Of a DNA stretch of 64,000 bases, positions 8,324 through 15,934 are shown piece by piece; position 1 is the stretch's first letter, and the number at the start of each line of letters is the position of its first letter. A model generated the notes under the pieces. That model saw only the letters and a program-made list of their open reading frames with translations. It was not told where the DNA came from and searched no databases. A program made the position numbers and the translations under genes. The stretch is from Alphaproteobacteria bacterium (GTDB lineage: Bacteria; Pseudomonadota; Alphaproteobacteria; Rs-D84), in NCBI GenBank assembly GCA_009777955.1, contig WRKW01000006.1, forward strand, positions 1 to 64,000, written 5' to 3'.

Positions 8324-8821
8324 TTAAAGGCCGAGATCCGCAAACAGCGCCGACCGGAAGTTGGAAACGGTCTGGGCGGCGTACGCGCAATCGTACGCGC
8401 AGCGATACGCGCAAGAGATCGCGCCGAGGTCGCCCCGGAAAACCCAAGCCGACGAAGCGACACTAAACCCAGGAATGCTTGTCAGCTTACACCAACAGTT
8501 GCTTCCGCTGTCGGCAACAGGGTTACCGATATTGGCATAGCCTCCGCTTGTGCTTGAACACAAACTTGTTCCACTGAATTCTGATACATTACTTCCAGTA
8601 CAGCTTCCTACTTTCCAATCGCCAAGGGATAGGTTGGTGCAATCTTGATCCCAACTTAAACCACCAGTGCCACTAGCAGGACATTGATTGACACTACTAC
8701 AACTCGTCGGACTTATGGGTCTTGCCATACACGCAACAGCGGCAATAGACCCATGCAATGGGATTATCGTTAATACAGCAAGGATGCTTGTTATCTTTAT
8801 AGTTTTGTTAAATGTATTCAT
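8324..8821 (-). CDS. Secreted Cys-rich variable protein, family copy 1 (putative DGR target)
   Basis: This 165-residue protein has a signal peptide (MNTFNKTIKITSILAVLTI... up to AAVAC, SPI or lipoprotein type unclear), then about 12 cysteines. Conserved blocks are GSCTGSNVSEFSG, NCWCKLTSIPGFSVASSAWVF and the end FRSALF. Between AWVF and FRSALF lies a hypervariable stretch with three cysteines spaced CxxxCxxxC. Function is unknown. The C-terminal variable part behaves like the variable region of a DGR target, which would make it a displayed binding protein. It has its own strong promoter and a 3' repeat array. On the other side a Cys-rich protein and a glycosyltransferase are transcribed divergently. 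This copy is one codon shorter than the others before the first variable Cys. Confidence 0.8.
   Translation of the reverse strand: MNTFNKTIKITSILAVLTIIPLHGSIAAVACMARPISPTSCSSVNQCPASGTGGLSWDQDCTNLSLGDWKVGSCTGSNVSEFSGTSLCSSTSGGYANIGNPVADSGSNCWCKLTSIPGFSVASSAWVFRGDLGAISCAYRCAYDCAYAAQTVSNFRSALFADLGL
8336..8437 (-). other. Putative DGR variable region, copy 1
   Basis: The last codons after AWVF, up to GAT four codons before the stop. Compared with copies 2-4, variable codons keep base 3 and change bases 1 and 2 (for example CGC/GAC/TAC and TAC/ATC/AAC/GGC). Inference: template codons were AAC or AAT. Confidence 0.7.
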
Positions 8822-8896
8822 GATACTCTCTCCTTTGGGTATATTATACCATATACCATGACAAAGGTCAATTTGTATTTAGTCATGTAAAGTGAA
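8822..8896 (-). promoter_or_regulatory. Conserved promoter/leader, copy 1
   Basis: TTGACC (8866-8871), 17-nt spacer, TATAAT (8843-8848), then AAAGGAGAGAG before ATG 8821. It is almost identical to the leaders at 1, 14.8 and 51.7 kb but lacks 6 nt between the -10 box and the ribosome site. Conservation stops abruptly near 8896. Confidence 0.85.
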
Positions 8897-8929
8897 CAAA
8901 AACACAATTAAAAAACACGTACAAAAATA

Positions 8930-8958
8930 TTGACTTTTTTCCTAATTTAATGTATAAT
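8930..8958 (+). promoter_or_regulatory. Sigma70-type promoter of the Cys-rich gene
   Basis: TTGACT (8930-8935), 17-nt spacer, TATAAT (8953-8958). Divergent from the leader of the gene at 8324. Confidence 0.75.
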
Positions 8959-8997
8959 CATCAGAAATGGAGTTTTTATAAAACGGAGGGAAAAATC

Positions 8998-9501
8998 ATG
9001 GCAAAAATTATACTGACCGGGTGGCAAAAAGTTTTACTTGCAGTACTGACCTTTCTGGTGGGAATACATAAAACAAACGATGGCAAAGCCAGCTTTGAAT
9101 CATGCACAAACGCCGGATATGATAGTTATTTTACATTTTCCTATTGGTGCCCGGGCGCAAGTTCGTGTTCGGGGGGACTGGTTCTTATCGACGGTGTCAC
9201 CAGCGGATGTTGTGTCAATAATACCGGCATCATCTGTCCCAACGGCCCAATATGCGACGGCAACGTATTAACCTGTACCACCGCTGGTACTGGCTGTGCA
9301 TCTTTTAATAGCGGTTGCATAGACAGCACTTGTTATGTATCGGTCAACAGTACCTGTCATAAATGCCCGACAAGCGTCATTGATGGAATAGAAAGACAGG
9401 GCCTGACCTCTACTGTTTTCGCATCAATCGGCGATTGTTATATAAGCTATAGCGGCTCTGACGATCCCGGAAACTTTCAAAATATTTGCCAGTGGTCGTA
9501 A
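8998..9501 (+). CDS. Small secreted Cys-rich protein
   Basis: A 167-residue protein with a hydrophobic N-terminal segment (GWQKVLLAVLTFLVGI) that could be a signal peptide or anchor, then about 18 cysteines in a Ser/Thr/Gly-rich chain (SYWCPGASSCSGG, TSGCCVNNTG, CTTAGTGCASF). It is probably disulfide-bonded and exported. I start at ATG 8998, after a GGAGGG ribosome site; the track start at 8950 lies upstream of the promoter -10 box. The glycosyltransferase frame overlaps its end, so the two are likely co-translated. No family is recognised, and it does not show the codon pattern of the variable family. Confidence 0.65.
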   Translation: MAKIILTGWQKVLLAVLTFLVGIHKTNDGKASFESCTNAGYDSYFTFSYWCPGASSCSGGLVLIDGVTSGCCVNNTGIICPNGPICDGNVLTCTTAGTGCASFNSGCIDSTCYVSVNSTCHKCPTSVIDGIERQGLTSTVFASIGDCYISYSGSDDPGNFQNICQWS

Positions 9502-10481
9502 AACTGTCCCCTATCGTTTCAATCTTGATAGCAAATTATAATTGCGCCGAATTTTTGTGCACGGCGTTGGATTCAGTTGCCGCACAGACTTTCCGTGATT
9601 TTGAATGCATCATTGTCGATGATGCCAGTATTGATAATTCCATTGATATAATAAAGAAATATGTAAAGCGTGACAAGCGGTTCCATCTGATACAGCACAA
9701 AACCAACCGCGGATTGGCGGCTGTGCGCAATACAGGCCTTGACGCGGCACGGGGGGAATATATTGCTTTTCTGGATTCCGACGATGCTTTTACCGAAAAT
9801 GCAATTAAATCTTTATACATGAATGCAAAAATGTATAATGCGGACATAACCGGTGGGGCGGCCGTTACGGTTCCGTCTGATTTTGTTTTTATAAAATCAG
9901 AAAATCCGCCGCATTTTACCCAGGTTCCAACAATATTTTTTATCGACAATAATCCGGCAGCGATTCTGGTAAACCTTTCACGTGTACATCCATCGCACAA
10001 GCTTCCATGGGTATGGCGCAGACTTTTCAAACGCAAAACCATAGAAACAACACGGTTTGACGAGGCTGTAAAACAACAAAACGAAGACCTTTGCTTTATG
10101 CTGGATGCATTTTTGAATACGGGCAGATATCTAGAAATAAACGACTCTGTCATGTATCACAGGATAAACAAAAACTCCATTACCGGATCGCCGTTTGGTC
10201 AAAGCCATTTTCTGCATTTTCCGGCAACATTGCGACATCTTTACGGACTGCGCGGAAAGTACCCAGAAAATTTGCTATACAAGGGCTATATGCAGTATAT
10301 GTTTAACACCGTGGTTATAACCGCATTAAAGAAAGGGTACGGCGACATTGCCGCACGAACTATGCGCAGGGTTTATAGAACGCCGTATTTACCACTGAAA
10401 TACCTGTCAAAAAAACAAAGGTTGATATTCTGGCTGTTCATGCATTCGTTGATACCATCCAGATATGCGCGGAAAAAATAA
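9486..10481 (+). CDS. Family 2 glycosyltransferase
   Basis: A GT-A fold enzyme that transfers a sugar from a nucleotide donor in the cytoplasm. The 331-residue protein opens with PIVSILIANYNCAEFL, then CIIVDDASIDNS, GLAAVRNTGLDAARGEYIAFLDSDDAF (DXD-type metal site) and a later VWRRLFKRK. The C-terminus is basic (PSRYARKK), with no membrane helix. The start is TTG 9486 or GTG 9492; both overlap the Cys-rich gene by 10-16 nt, indicating coupling. Acceptor unknown. A glycan on the neighbouring secreted proteins or on the envelope is a guess from context. Confidence 0.85.
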   Translation: MPVVVKLSPIVSILIANYNCAEFLCTALDSVAAQTFRDFECIIVDDASIDNSIDIIKKYVKRDKRFHLIQHKTNRGLAAVRNTGLDAARGEYIAFLDSDDAFTENAIKSLYMNAKMYNADITGGAAVTVPSDFVFIKSENPPHFTQVPTIFFIDNNPAAILVNLSRVHPSHKLPWVWRRLFKRKTIETTRFDEAVKQQNEDLCFMLDAFLNTGRYLEINDSVMYHRINKNSITGSPFGQSHFLHFPATLRHLYGLRGKYPENLLYKGYMQYMFNTVVITALKKGYGDIAARTMRRVYRTPYLPLKYLSKKQRLIFWLFMHSLIPSRYARKK

Positions 10482-10491
10482 AAACGGATTT

Positions 10492-11058
10492 TTACTTTGC
10501 CCGTTCGACATATTCAAGGGTTTCTGTATTTACAATAATTCTTTCGCCAATTTCGATAAATACCGGAACCTGTACACGGACACCATTATCCAATATCGCG
10601 GGCTTTCCGCCACCAGCCGCGGTTTGACCCTTTAACGCGGGTTCGGTTTCTTCTATTGTGGCAACAACTGTTTTCGGCAAAGATATGGAAACCGGATGGC
10701 CTTCGACAAAATTCGCCGAAACCTTCATTTCCGGCACCAGAAATTTAATCGATTCGCCAAGTGCTTCGCTTGGCATCGCAAATTGTTCATAATCCTTTAA
10801 ATTCATGAAATGCGAATCCGCGCCATCTGAATATAAGAATTGGCATTCTATATCTTCGACCATAAGCTTTTCGACCTTGTCTTCGGAACGAAAGCGTTCG
10901 CCGCCCTTGCTTCCCGAATCGATATCGCGAAGCTCTGTCTGTACGAACGCCCCGCCCTTGCCCGGCTTTACCTTCATTATCGAAGTAACGGAATATCTTC
11001 TGCCATTATGGGAAATAACCCAACCAACCCGAATATCATTTGCAATATATGAAGCCAT
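10492..11058 (-). CDS. efp: Elongation factor P
   Basis: EF-P binds ribosomes stalled at polyproline and promotes peptide-bond formation. Its 188 residues include Lys34 in the PGKGGAF loop, the position modified by EpmA or other enzymes. The KOW-like N-terminal domain, the central domain and the C-terminal OB domain ending GERIIVNTETLEYVERAK are complete. A TTGAAA-16-TATAAT promoter lies upstream. It is convergent with the glycosyltransferase, 10 nt apart. No modification enzyme is visible in the window. Confidence 0.95.
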   Translation of the reverse strand: MASYIANDIRVGWVISHNGRRYSVTSIMKVKPGKGGAFVQTELRDIDSGSKGGERFRSEDKVEKLMVEDIECQFLYSDGADSHFMNLKDYEQFAMPSEALGESIKFLVPEMKVSANFVEGHPVSISLPKTVVATIEETEPALKGQTAAGGGKPAILDNGVRVQVPVFIEIGERIIVNTETLEYVERAK

Positions 11059-11084
11059 TTTTACACCCTTTTGTTTTCCGCCGG

Positions 11085-11112
11085 ATTATAAGCGGAAAAT
11101 AGCGGATTTCAA
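11085..11112 (-). promoter_or_regulatory. Promoter of efp
   Basis: On the minus strand: TTGAAA (11107-11112), 16-nt spacer, TATAAT (11085-11090). Confidence 0.6.
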
Positions 11113-11148
11113 GAAAAAATGGTAATCTAATTCAGCCGATGGAAAACT

Positions 11149-12096
11149 TTATGCGGTTCTTGAATAATTTCCGCTTAAAAAATTTACCAGAAATCTATTC
11201 GCAATAGTACCTTTTTCTTTTGCCATATAGCTTAAAGGTAATCTGCAACAGTCATGTTTAATAAGCCCCATACGCATTCCAATATATTTGATTGGTACGG
11301 GGTTCGAATCTATGAATGCCAGCTCTGCAAGTCCGGCAAGCATTTTATTTATTTCCTCTGCCTTTGAAATATCCCCGGCATGCATAGCATCGGTCAAGGC
11401 CTTTACCTGTCTGGGTACGACATTGGATATTACAGAAATAACACCATCACCGCCGGCCTGCATTACTTTGAAAGTCAGACCGTCGTCCCCGGACAAGACA
11501 GAAAACTCCCTGCCCTTTGCAATCATCGGATTTTTAATTTCGTTTATAACACGATCTATATGATCTATGTTGCCAGAGGCCTCTTTTACACCAAATATGT
11601 TTGGAATCTGGACAAGTTCCTTGTATTCTTCGATGGTGATACCACGACCGGTACGACCCGGAACATTATAAATTATGATGGGAATGGGGATTTCCGCAAG
11701 CATCTCGAAGCTTTTTATCAGCCCCGCAGTATTCGGTTTTACATAATAAGGCACCACTACCATGGCGGCGTTTGCACCGGCCTCGTACGCGCGCCAAGTA
11801 TTATCCCGCGCTGTATACGGATTAATATCCCCCGTTCCAATGATAAGTTTTACATCTCTGTCGCTTTCGGCTATGGATTCTTTTGCCGTCTTTACCAGAC
11901 GGTTTTTTTCACGGGTATCCAGTTGCGGGGTTTCGGCCGTGGTACCAAGAACGACCAGTCCGTCTACCCCCCAGTTGATTTGATATTTTAAAAGCTTTTC
12001 AAACCCTGCATAATCCACAGAGAATTCTTTTTTCACACGCGAATTCGGGTTCATAGGGGTAAAAAGGGCGGTATATGTCCCTTGGAACATACTCAT
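11149..12096 (-). CDS. dapA: 4-hydroxy-tetrahydrodipicolinate synthase
   Basis: DapA condenses pyruvate with aspartate semialdehyde, the first committed step to lysine and meso-diaminopimelate for peptidoglycan. The 315-residue TIM barrel has GLVVLGTTAETPQL near the N-terminus, the catalytic Tyr in IIIYNVPGRTG and the Schiff-base Lys in FGVKEASGN. It is slightly longer than the typical 290-300 residues. Other members of this lyase family use the same motifs, but the combination here favours DapA. A start two codons later (MFQG) is possible. AAAGGA precedes the ATG. Confidence 0.88.
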   Translation of the reverse strand: MSMFQGTYTALFTPMNPNSRVKKEFSVDYAGFEKLLKYQINWGVDGLVVLGTTAETPQLDTREKNRLVKTAKESIAESDRDVKLIIGTGDINPYTARDNTWRAYEAGANAAMVVVPYYVKPNTAGLIKSFEMLAEIPIPIIIYNVPGRTGRGITIEEYKELVQIPNIFGVKEASGNIDHIDRVINEIKNPMIAKGREFSVLSGDDGLTFKVMQAGGDGVISVISNVVPRQVKALTDAMHAGDISKAEEINKMLAGLAELAFIDSNPVPIKYIGMRMGLIKHDCCRLPLSYMAKEKGTIANRFLVNFLSGNYSRTA

Positions 12097-12154
12097 GGAG
12101 AATCCTTTTGTTTCTCCCTCTCTATCGGGATCTTATACTTATTAAAGATGTATT

Positions 12155-12670
12155 TCAACTGTTTTTCGCACAATGTCTTTTGATGCTTTCTATAATGATT
12201 TTTTCGGCCCTCACCCGGTCGCCCCAACCCATTACTTCCGACCATTTTTTCGGATCCATATCTTTATAATGCTTGAAAAAATATTCTATTTTATGCCGCA
12301 GTATCAATGGTAAGTTTTTTACCGATTTCACATCACGGAAAAAGGGATCTACTGTACCACCCGGAACGCAAATGATTTTTTCATCGCCGCCGGCCTGATC
12401 TTTCATGATAAGGACACCTATGGGACGCACTTCGATAAGGCATCCCGGAATCAGCGCGGCGTTACTTACCACTACTGCATCAAGCGGATCGCCATCGTCA
12501 CCCAGGGTTTCCGTAAAATATCCATAATTGGCGGGATAGGCAAGCGGGGTATGCAAAATCCTGTCAACCCGAAGCAAACCGGACTTTTTGTCGATTTCAT
12601 ATTTGACCTGTCCGTTTTCTGGAACTTCTATGATTACAGTAAGATGTTTTGATAAAATTTTGGCTGTCAT
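12155..12670 (-). CDS. ppa: Inorganic pyrophosphatase (family I)
   Basis: Ppa hydrolyses pyrophosphate to two phosphates in the cytoplasm, pulling biosynthetic reactions forward. The 171-residue length is normal. The signature DGDPLDAVVV with its metal-binding aspartates is present, along with KYEIDKKSGLLRVDR and LAYPANYGYFTET. The gene is transcribed in line with dapA and dnaN, 58 nt and 67 nt apart. Confidence 0.95.
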   Translation of the reverse strand: MTAKILSKHLTVIIEVPENGQVKYEIDKKSGLLRVDRILHTPLAYPANYGYFTETLGDDGDPLDAVVVSNAALIPGCLIEVRPIGVLIMKDQAGGDEKIICVPGGTVDPFFRDVKSVKNLPLILRHKIEYFFKHYKDMDPKKWSEVMGWGDRVRAEKIIIESIKRHCAKNS

Positions 12671-12737
12671 GGCAAATTCCTTTAAAGGAACTATACCACA
12701 GATTTCCGAATTTTTCCAGTGGTGGCGAAATAAGACC

Positions 12738-13856
12738 TTACATTCTCATCGGCATAAGTATGAACAAAGAATCTGTTTTTTTATCCGTGGACTGGAACAC
12801 GGTCGGTGCAAGCGGATCCTGCATCGCCAGCTGGAGTTTTTCGCCAGCAACCTGACCAGAAATATCCAAAAGGAATTTTACATTGAATGCGATGTTAAAT
12901 GTTTCGTCGCCATTGTATTCTATATCCAGTTCCTGGGTCGCGGCACCAAAATCAGGACTGCTTGCCGTTGCGACCAGCTTGTTCATTGAAAATGCCAATT
13001 GGACGGACTTTGTCTTGTCCGCAGATGCAACAGATACCAAATCGACCGAAGATATGAATTGCTTTCTGTTAAGGGTCGCTATCTTATCGTTTCCTTTTGG
13101 AATTACTACGCGATAATTCGGATACTGGGCATCGACCAGTTTGGAAGTAAGGGTTGCGGCACCAACGGTAAAGCGCGCCTTGGTATCTGAAAGTTCCACC
13201 GTGACATCGTCGACCGTCGCGTCTTCCAGAAGTTTCGACAATTCCCCGATTACACGGCGCGGAAGTATGACCGCGGGCATTTCGGCCGAACCTTCGGGTG
13301 CGGGCATGGCACATAATGCCATACGCTGGGAATCGGTCGCAACCGCGGTCAGCATTTTTTTGCTGCCCTCTTCTGTTATATGGAAATATATTCCACCCAG
13401 GTGATAACGTACATCATCTGTCGGGATTGCAAACTTTGTCTGGTTTACAAGATGTCCCAAATCGCCGGTAGTCATGGTAAACTTTGTAGTCAAATGCGCG
13501 CCGGCCATCATCGGGAAGTTTTCAGCGGGCAAAGTGGGTAATTTAAATACGGCACGATTGGCAGATATAACAAGCTGATCGCCAGACATCTTGAATTTAA
13601 TTTCAGCATCATCCGGAAGTTTTCGCACTATGTCATACAGCATATGGACGGGTACGGTCGTCTTGCCGCCAAGCGTAATATCGGCGGCAACATGTTCTAC
13701 CAGTTCCAAATCCACGTTGGTCGCGGAAAGAACCAGATCATCCTTTACCTCTAACTTTACATTCATCAAAATCGGAAGGGTTGCCCGCCGTTCCACAATA
13801 GACTGCATGTGGCCAAGAGCCCGTATCAAAACCTGACGAAATACTGAAAATTCCAT
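12738..13856 (-). CDS. dnaN: DNA polymerase III beta clamp
   Basis: The beta subunit forms a dimeric ring around DNA and tethers polymerase III. The 372-residue protein contains three clamp domains. It starts MEFSVFRQVLIRALGHMQSIVERRATLPIL and ends LFILMPMRM, the usual form of the C-terminal latch. The gene is not beside dnaA (22-23 kb), in keeping with many Alphaproteobacteria. A repeat array starts about 145 nt upstream of its ATG. Confidence 0.96.
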   Translation of the reverse strand: MEFSVFRQVLIRALGHMQSIVERRATLPILMNVKLEVKDDLVLSATNVDLELVEHVAADITLGGKTTVPVHMLYDIVRKLPDDAEIKFKMSGDQLVISANRAVFKLPTLPAENFPMMAGAHLTTKFTMTTGDLGHLVNQTKFAIPTDDVRYHLGGIYFHITEEGSKKMLTAVATDSQRMALCAMPAPEGSAEMPAVILPRRVIGELSKLLEDATVDDVTVELSDTKARFTVGAATLTSKLVDAQYPNYRVVIPKGNDKIATLNRKQFISSVDLVSVASADKTKSVQLAFSMNKLVATASSPDFGAATQELDIEYNGDETFNIAFNVKFLLDISGQVAGEKLQLAMQDPLAPTVFQSTDKKTDSLFILMPMRM

Positions 13857-14000
13857 GACTTTACCTTTTACTTGTTCCTTTTATTCTCTCTTATATTTGG
13901 AATATTACCAATAATCCCCGATTCGGGGCAAGGGGAAAATCTGGAACAGGGTAAGGCGTGGGTACGTGAGTTACGTAAGGCGTAAGGCGTGAGACGTAAT
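13857..14000. other. Non-coding gap upstream of dnaN with short GGCGT tandem repeats
   Basis: The stretch near 13950-13997 has imperfect repeats of TACGT(A/G)AGGCGT type. With array A2 it makes a gap of nearly 490 nt without a gene. The dnaN promoter presumably lies here but no convincing -35/-10 pair was picked. Confidence 0.4.
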
Positions 14001-14329
14001 GTGTCATTGCGAGTGGCCAAAGACCGCGAAGCAATCTTTTCCGGCATTCCGTGTCATTGCGAGTGGTCAAAGACCACGAAGCAATCTTTTCAAATATTTT
14101 GTGTCATTGCGAGTGGTCAAAGACCACGAAGCAATCTTTTCAGATATTTTGTGTCATTGCGAGTGGTCGAAGACCACGAAGCAATCTTTTCAGGCAAGGG
14201 AATTATTATACTTCCCCTGTCGGAAACGATTGCTTCGTCCGCCTGACGGCGTGACTCGCAATGACACGAAATGTCGGAAAAGATTGCTTCGTCCGTCACC
14301 GCAAGCGGTGACGCGACTCGCAATGACAC
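14001..14329. repeat. Hairpin-repeat array A2 (6 units)
   Basis: Four direct units (14001-14040, 14051-14090, 14101-14140, 14151-14190) with GGTC-type cores, then a spacer, then two inverted units (14225-14267 and 14276-14329). The last carries the third core type, GTCACCGCAAGCGGTGAC. The spacer (14191-14224) is the reverse complement of the one at 8.2 kb. The array ends 15 nt from the stop codon at 14345. Confidence 0.85.
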
Positions 14330-14344
14330 CAGACTGCAATGACA

Positions 14345-14836
14345 TTAAAGGCCGAGACCCGCAAACAGCGCCGACCGGAAGACGGAATGGAGCTGGGCGC
14401 GGATCGCGCAATCGCCCGCGCAGTCATACGCGCAATAGGACGGATCGCCGTGGCCGTACGCGAAAACCCAAGCCGACGAAGCGACACTAAACCCAGGAAT
14501 GCTTGTAAGCTTACACCAACAGTTACTGCCGCTGTCGGCAACAGGATTACCAAAGTTAGGGTAGCTTCCAGTAGTATTAGAGCATAGGCTCGTGCCACTG
14601 AACTCTGATACATTACTTCCAGTACAGCTTCCTACTCTCCAATTCCCAAGGGATAGATTATTACAATCACCATCAATACCAAGGGCGGAACAATAGGTCA
14701 TGCCATTACTTGGACAACTGCTCGGGCTATTAGGTTTCGGTACGCACGCCACAGCGGCAATAGACCCATGTAATGGGATTATCGTTAATACAGCAAGGAT
14801 GCTTGTTAGCTTTATTGTTTTGTTAAATGTATTCAT
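14345..14836 (-). CDS. Secreted Cys-rich variable protein, family copy 2 (putative DGR target)
   Basis: This 163-residue paralogue has the same signal peptide and blocks as the gene at 8324 (ACVPKPNSP, CNNLSLGNWRVGSC, NCWCKLTSIPGFSVASSAWVF, FRSALFAGLGL). It differs mainly in an early Cys/Ser-rich segment with indels and in the C-terminal variable stretch. Variable codons again end in C or T at the same positions as the other copies. Leader, promoter and 3' repeat array are all present. Divergently placed is an outer-membrane protein rather than a glycosyltransferase. Function unknown; a displayed, diversified binding protein is the best inference. Confidence 0.8.
   Translation of the reverse strand: MNTFNKTIKLTSILAVLTIIPLHGSIAAVACVPKPNSPSSCPSNGMTYCSALGIDGDCNNLSLGNWRVGSCTGSNVSEFSGTSLCSNTTGSYPNFGNPVADSGSNCWCKLTSIPGFSVASSAWVFAYGHGDPSYCAYDCAGDCAIRAQLHSVFRSALFAGLGL
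14357..14461 (-). other. Putative DGR variable region, copy 2
   Basis: The third-base series before the first variable Cys is G,C,C,C,C,T then CCG TCC then T, the same as in copies 3 and 4, while bases 1 and 2 differ. Confidence 0.7.
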
Positions 14837-14912
14837 GATACTCTCTCCTTTGGGTATATTTATATTATACCATATTCCATGACAAAGGTCAATTTGTATT
14901 TAGTCATGTAAA
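14837..14912 (-). promoter_or_regulatory. Conserved promoter/leader, copy 2
   Basis: TTGACC (14887-14892), 17-nt spacer, TATAAT (14864-14869), AAAGGAGAGAG before the ATG. Same length as the leaders at 1 and 51.7 kb. Confidence 0.85.
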
Positions 14913-14922
14913 GTAAGATGAA

Positions 14923-14994
14923 TATAGTCGATAGTAGCTAGTCGAAAGTCGATAGAAACTCTACCGACTATCGACTAACGACTTCCGACTATTA
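14923..14994. repeat. Imperfect inverted repeat of AGTCGATAG-like words
   Basis: Words such as AGTCGATAG and GTCGAAAGTCG on the left arm face CGACTATCGACTAACGACT on the right. It lies between the divergent variable-protein and outer-membrane-protein genes. Confidence 0.5.
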
Positions 14995-14998
14995 CATA

Positions 14999-15026
14999 TT
15001 GACAATATTAAATTTTGCACTATATT
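14999..15026 (+). promoter_or_regulatory. Promoter of the outer-membrane protein gene
   Basis: TTGACA (14999-15004), 16-nt spacer, TATATT (15021-15026). The start codon follows within about 10-16 nt, so the mRNA may have almost no 5' leader. Confidence 0.55.
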
Positions 15027-15036
15027 GTTTGTCAAG

Positions 15037-15888
15037 ATGAGAATGAAAACTCTATTTTTACGGCTTTTGGTTGGCGCAATCTGTGCCACAGGACAATTTT
15101 TGGCCATTCAACCGGCATGGGCAATCGATAACCATGTCGGACCAACGGGATGGATTCATCTCTACCTGGGCGTAAATCTGGCTTTTTCGAAATATACCGA
15201 ACCAAGCATAGATATATCGCACAAAACCACATATTTTCCCGGATTCATAGCAAAGCTGGCAATTGATAATCCAGAAATACTTCCCTTTTTTGCCATGGCT
15301 CAATACAAGAATCAAAGCGGAACTTATAATTATTATGGATATATCCAAGATCTGCGTGGCAAACGAATGACATATTCCGATAGTGCCCTGCCCGTATCAA
15401 AACAAGATTTTGAATTCATATCTGGCCCTATTTTTGGCATGGTAAAATTATTCAGCGGAATCCAATATGAACATTACACTGACAGGGCATACACCACGAA
15501 CGATTATTTTTATAAAAGAGAACGCCAATCCTGGTACTGGATTGCCGGTGCCGGAATCCGCTATAAGTTAGAAGATTATCGTATCATAGATCTGACCGGA
15601 AAGGCAAAACCATTAATATGGTCGCGGCATGACAGTCATCTATCAAGCCTGGGCGGGGTATGGTCAAATGCACCGACAATAAAGCAAAAACAACCGCACG
15701 GATTCAGATTCGATCTGTCGGCAAAGTATCAATACGAGATGCTTTGGATCGAGCCATATTTCTCGCACACCAGAATCGGTGCAACCGAATTTGAATCATT
15801 TACATTTGGTTCTGGATTCAAAGCAAAGATACAAGAACCCGCAAATAGAACGAACGAGATTGGAATCAATATCGGGATACGGTTCTGA
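15037..15888 (+). CDS. Putative outer-membrane beta-barrel protein
   Basis: A 283-residue protein with a signal peptide ending IQPAWA and a chain rich in alternating aromatic/hydrophobic strands (GWIHLYLGVNLAF, SWYWIAGAGIRYKL, FRFDLSAKYQYEMLWIEPYF). It finishes NEIGINIGIRF with a terminal Phe, the usual C-terminal signal for barrel insertion by BAM. No specific porin family is recognised. The track starts at TTG 15025; I prefer ATG 15037, because the promoter -10 box overlaps the TTG. Confidence 0.7.
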   Translation: MRMKTLFLRLLVGAICATGQFLAIQPAWAIDNHVGPTGWIHLYLGVNLAFSKYTEPSIDISHKTTYFPGFIAKLAIDNPEILPFFAMAQYKNQSGTYNYYGYIQDLRGKRMTYSDSALPVSKQDFEFISGPIFGMVKLFSGIQYEHYTDRAYTTNDYFYKRERQSWYWIAGAGIRYKLEDYRIIDLTGKAKPLIWSRHDSHLSSLGGVWSNAPTIKQKQPHGFRFDLSAKYQYEMLWIEPYFSHTRIGATEFESFTFGSGFKAKIQEPANRTNEIGINIGIRF

Positions 15889-15934
15889 CCAGCAAATAAC
15901 ACAGCCAGTCTTTGATAAATTAAGCCTGTTGGTC

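Noticed and set aside
8998-9501. DGR-type variable region in the Cys-rich protein
   Set aside because: No paralogue is available for comparison and no run of NNY-type codons with fixed flanks was seen.
11295-11315. GGGTTCGAATC word resembling a tRNA T-arm
   Set aside because: It lies inside dapA and no acceptor, D or anticodon arms surround it. No tRNA or rRNA gene was found in the window.
13989-14490. Overlapping ORFs with recurring peptides such as SLRVVKDHEAIFS and CHCEWSKTTKQSF
   Set aside because: They are translations of the hairpin-repeat arrays and recur at 8.1, 28.9 and 50.8 kb in several frames; no ribosome site or conserved protein.
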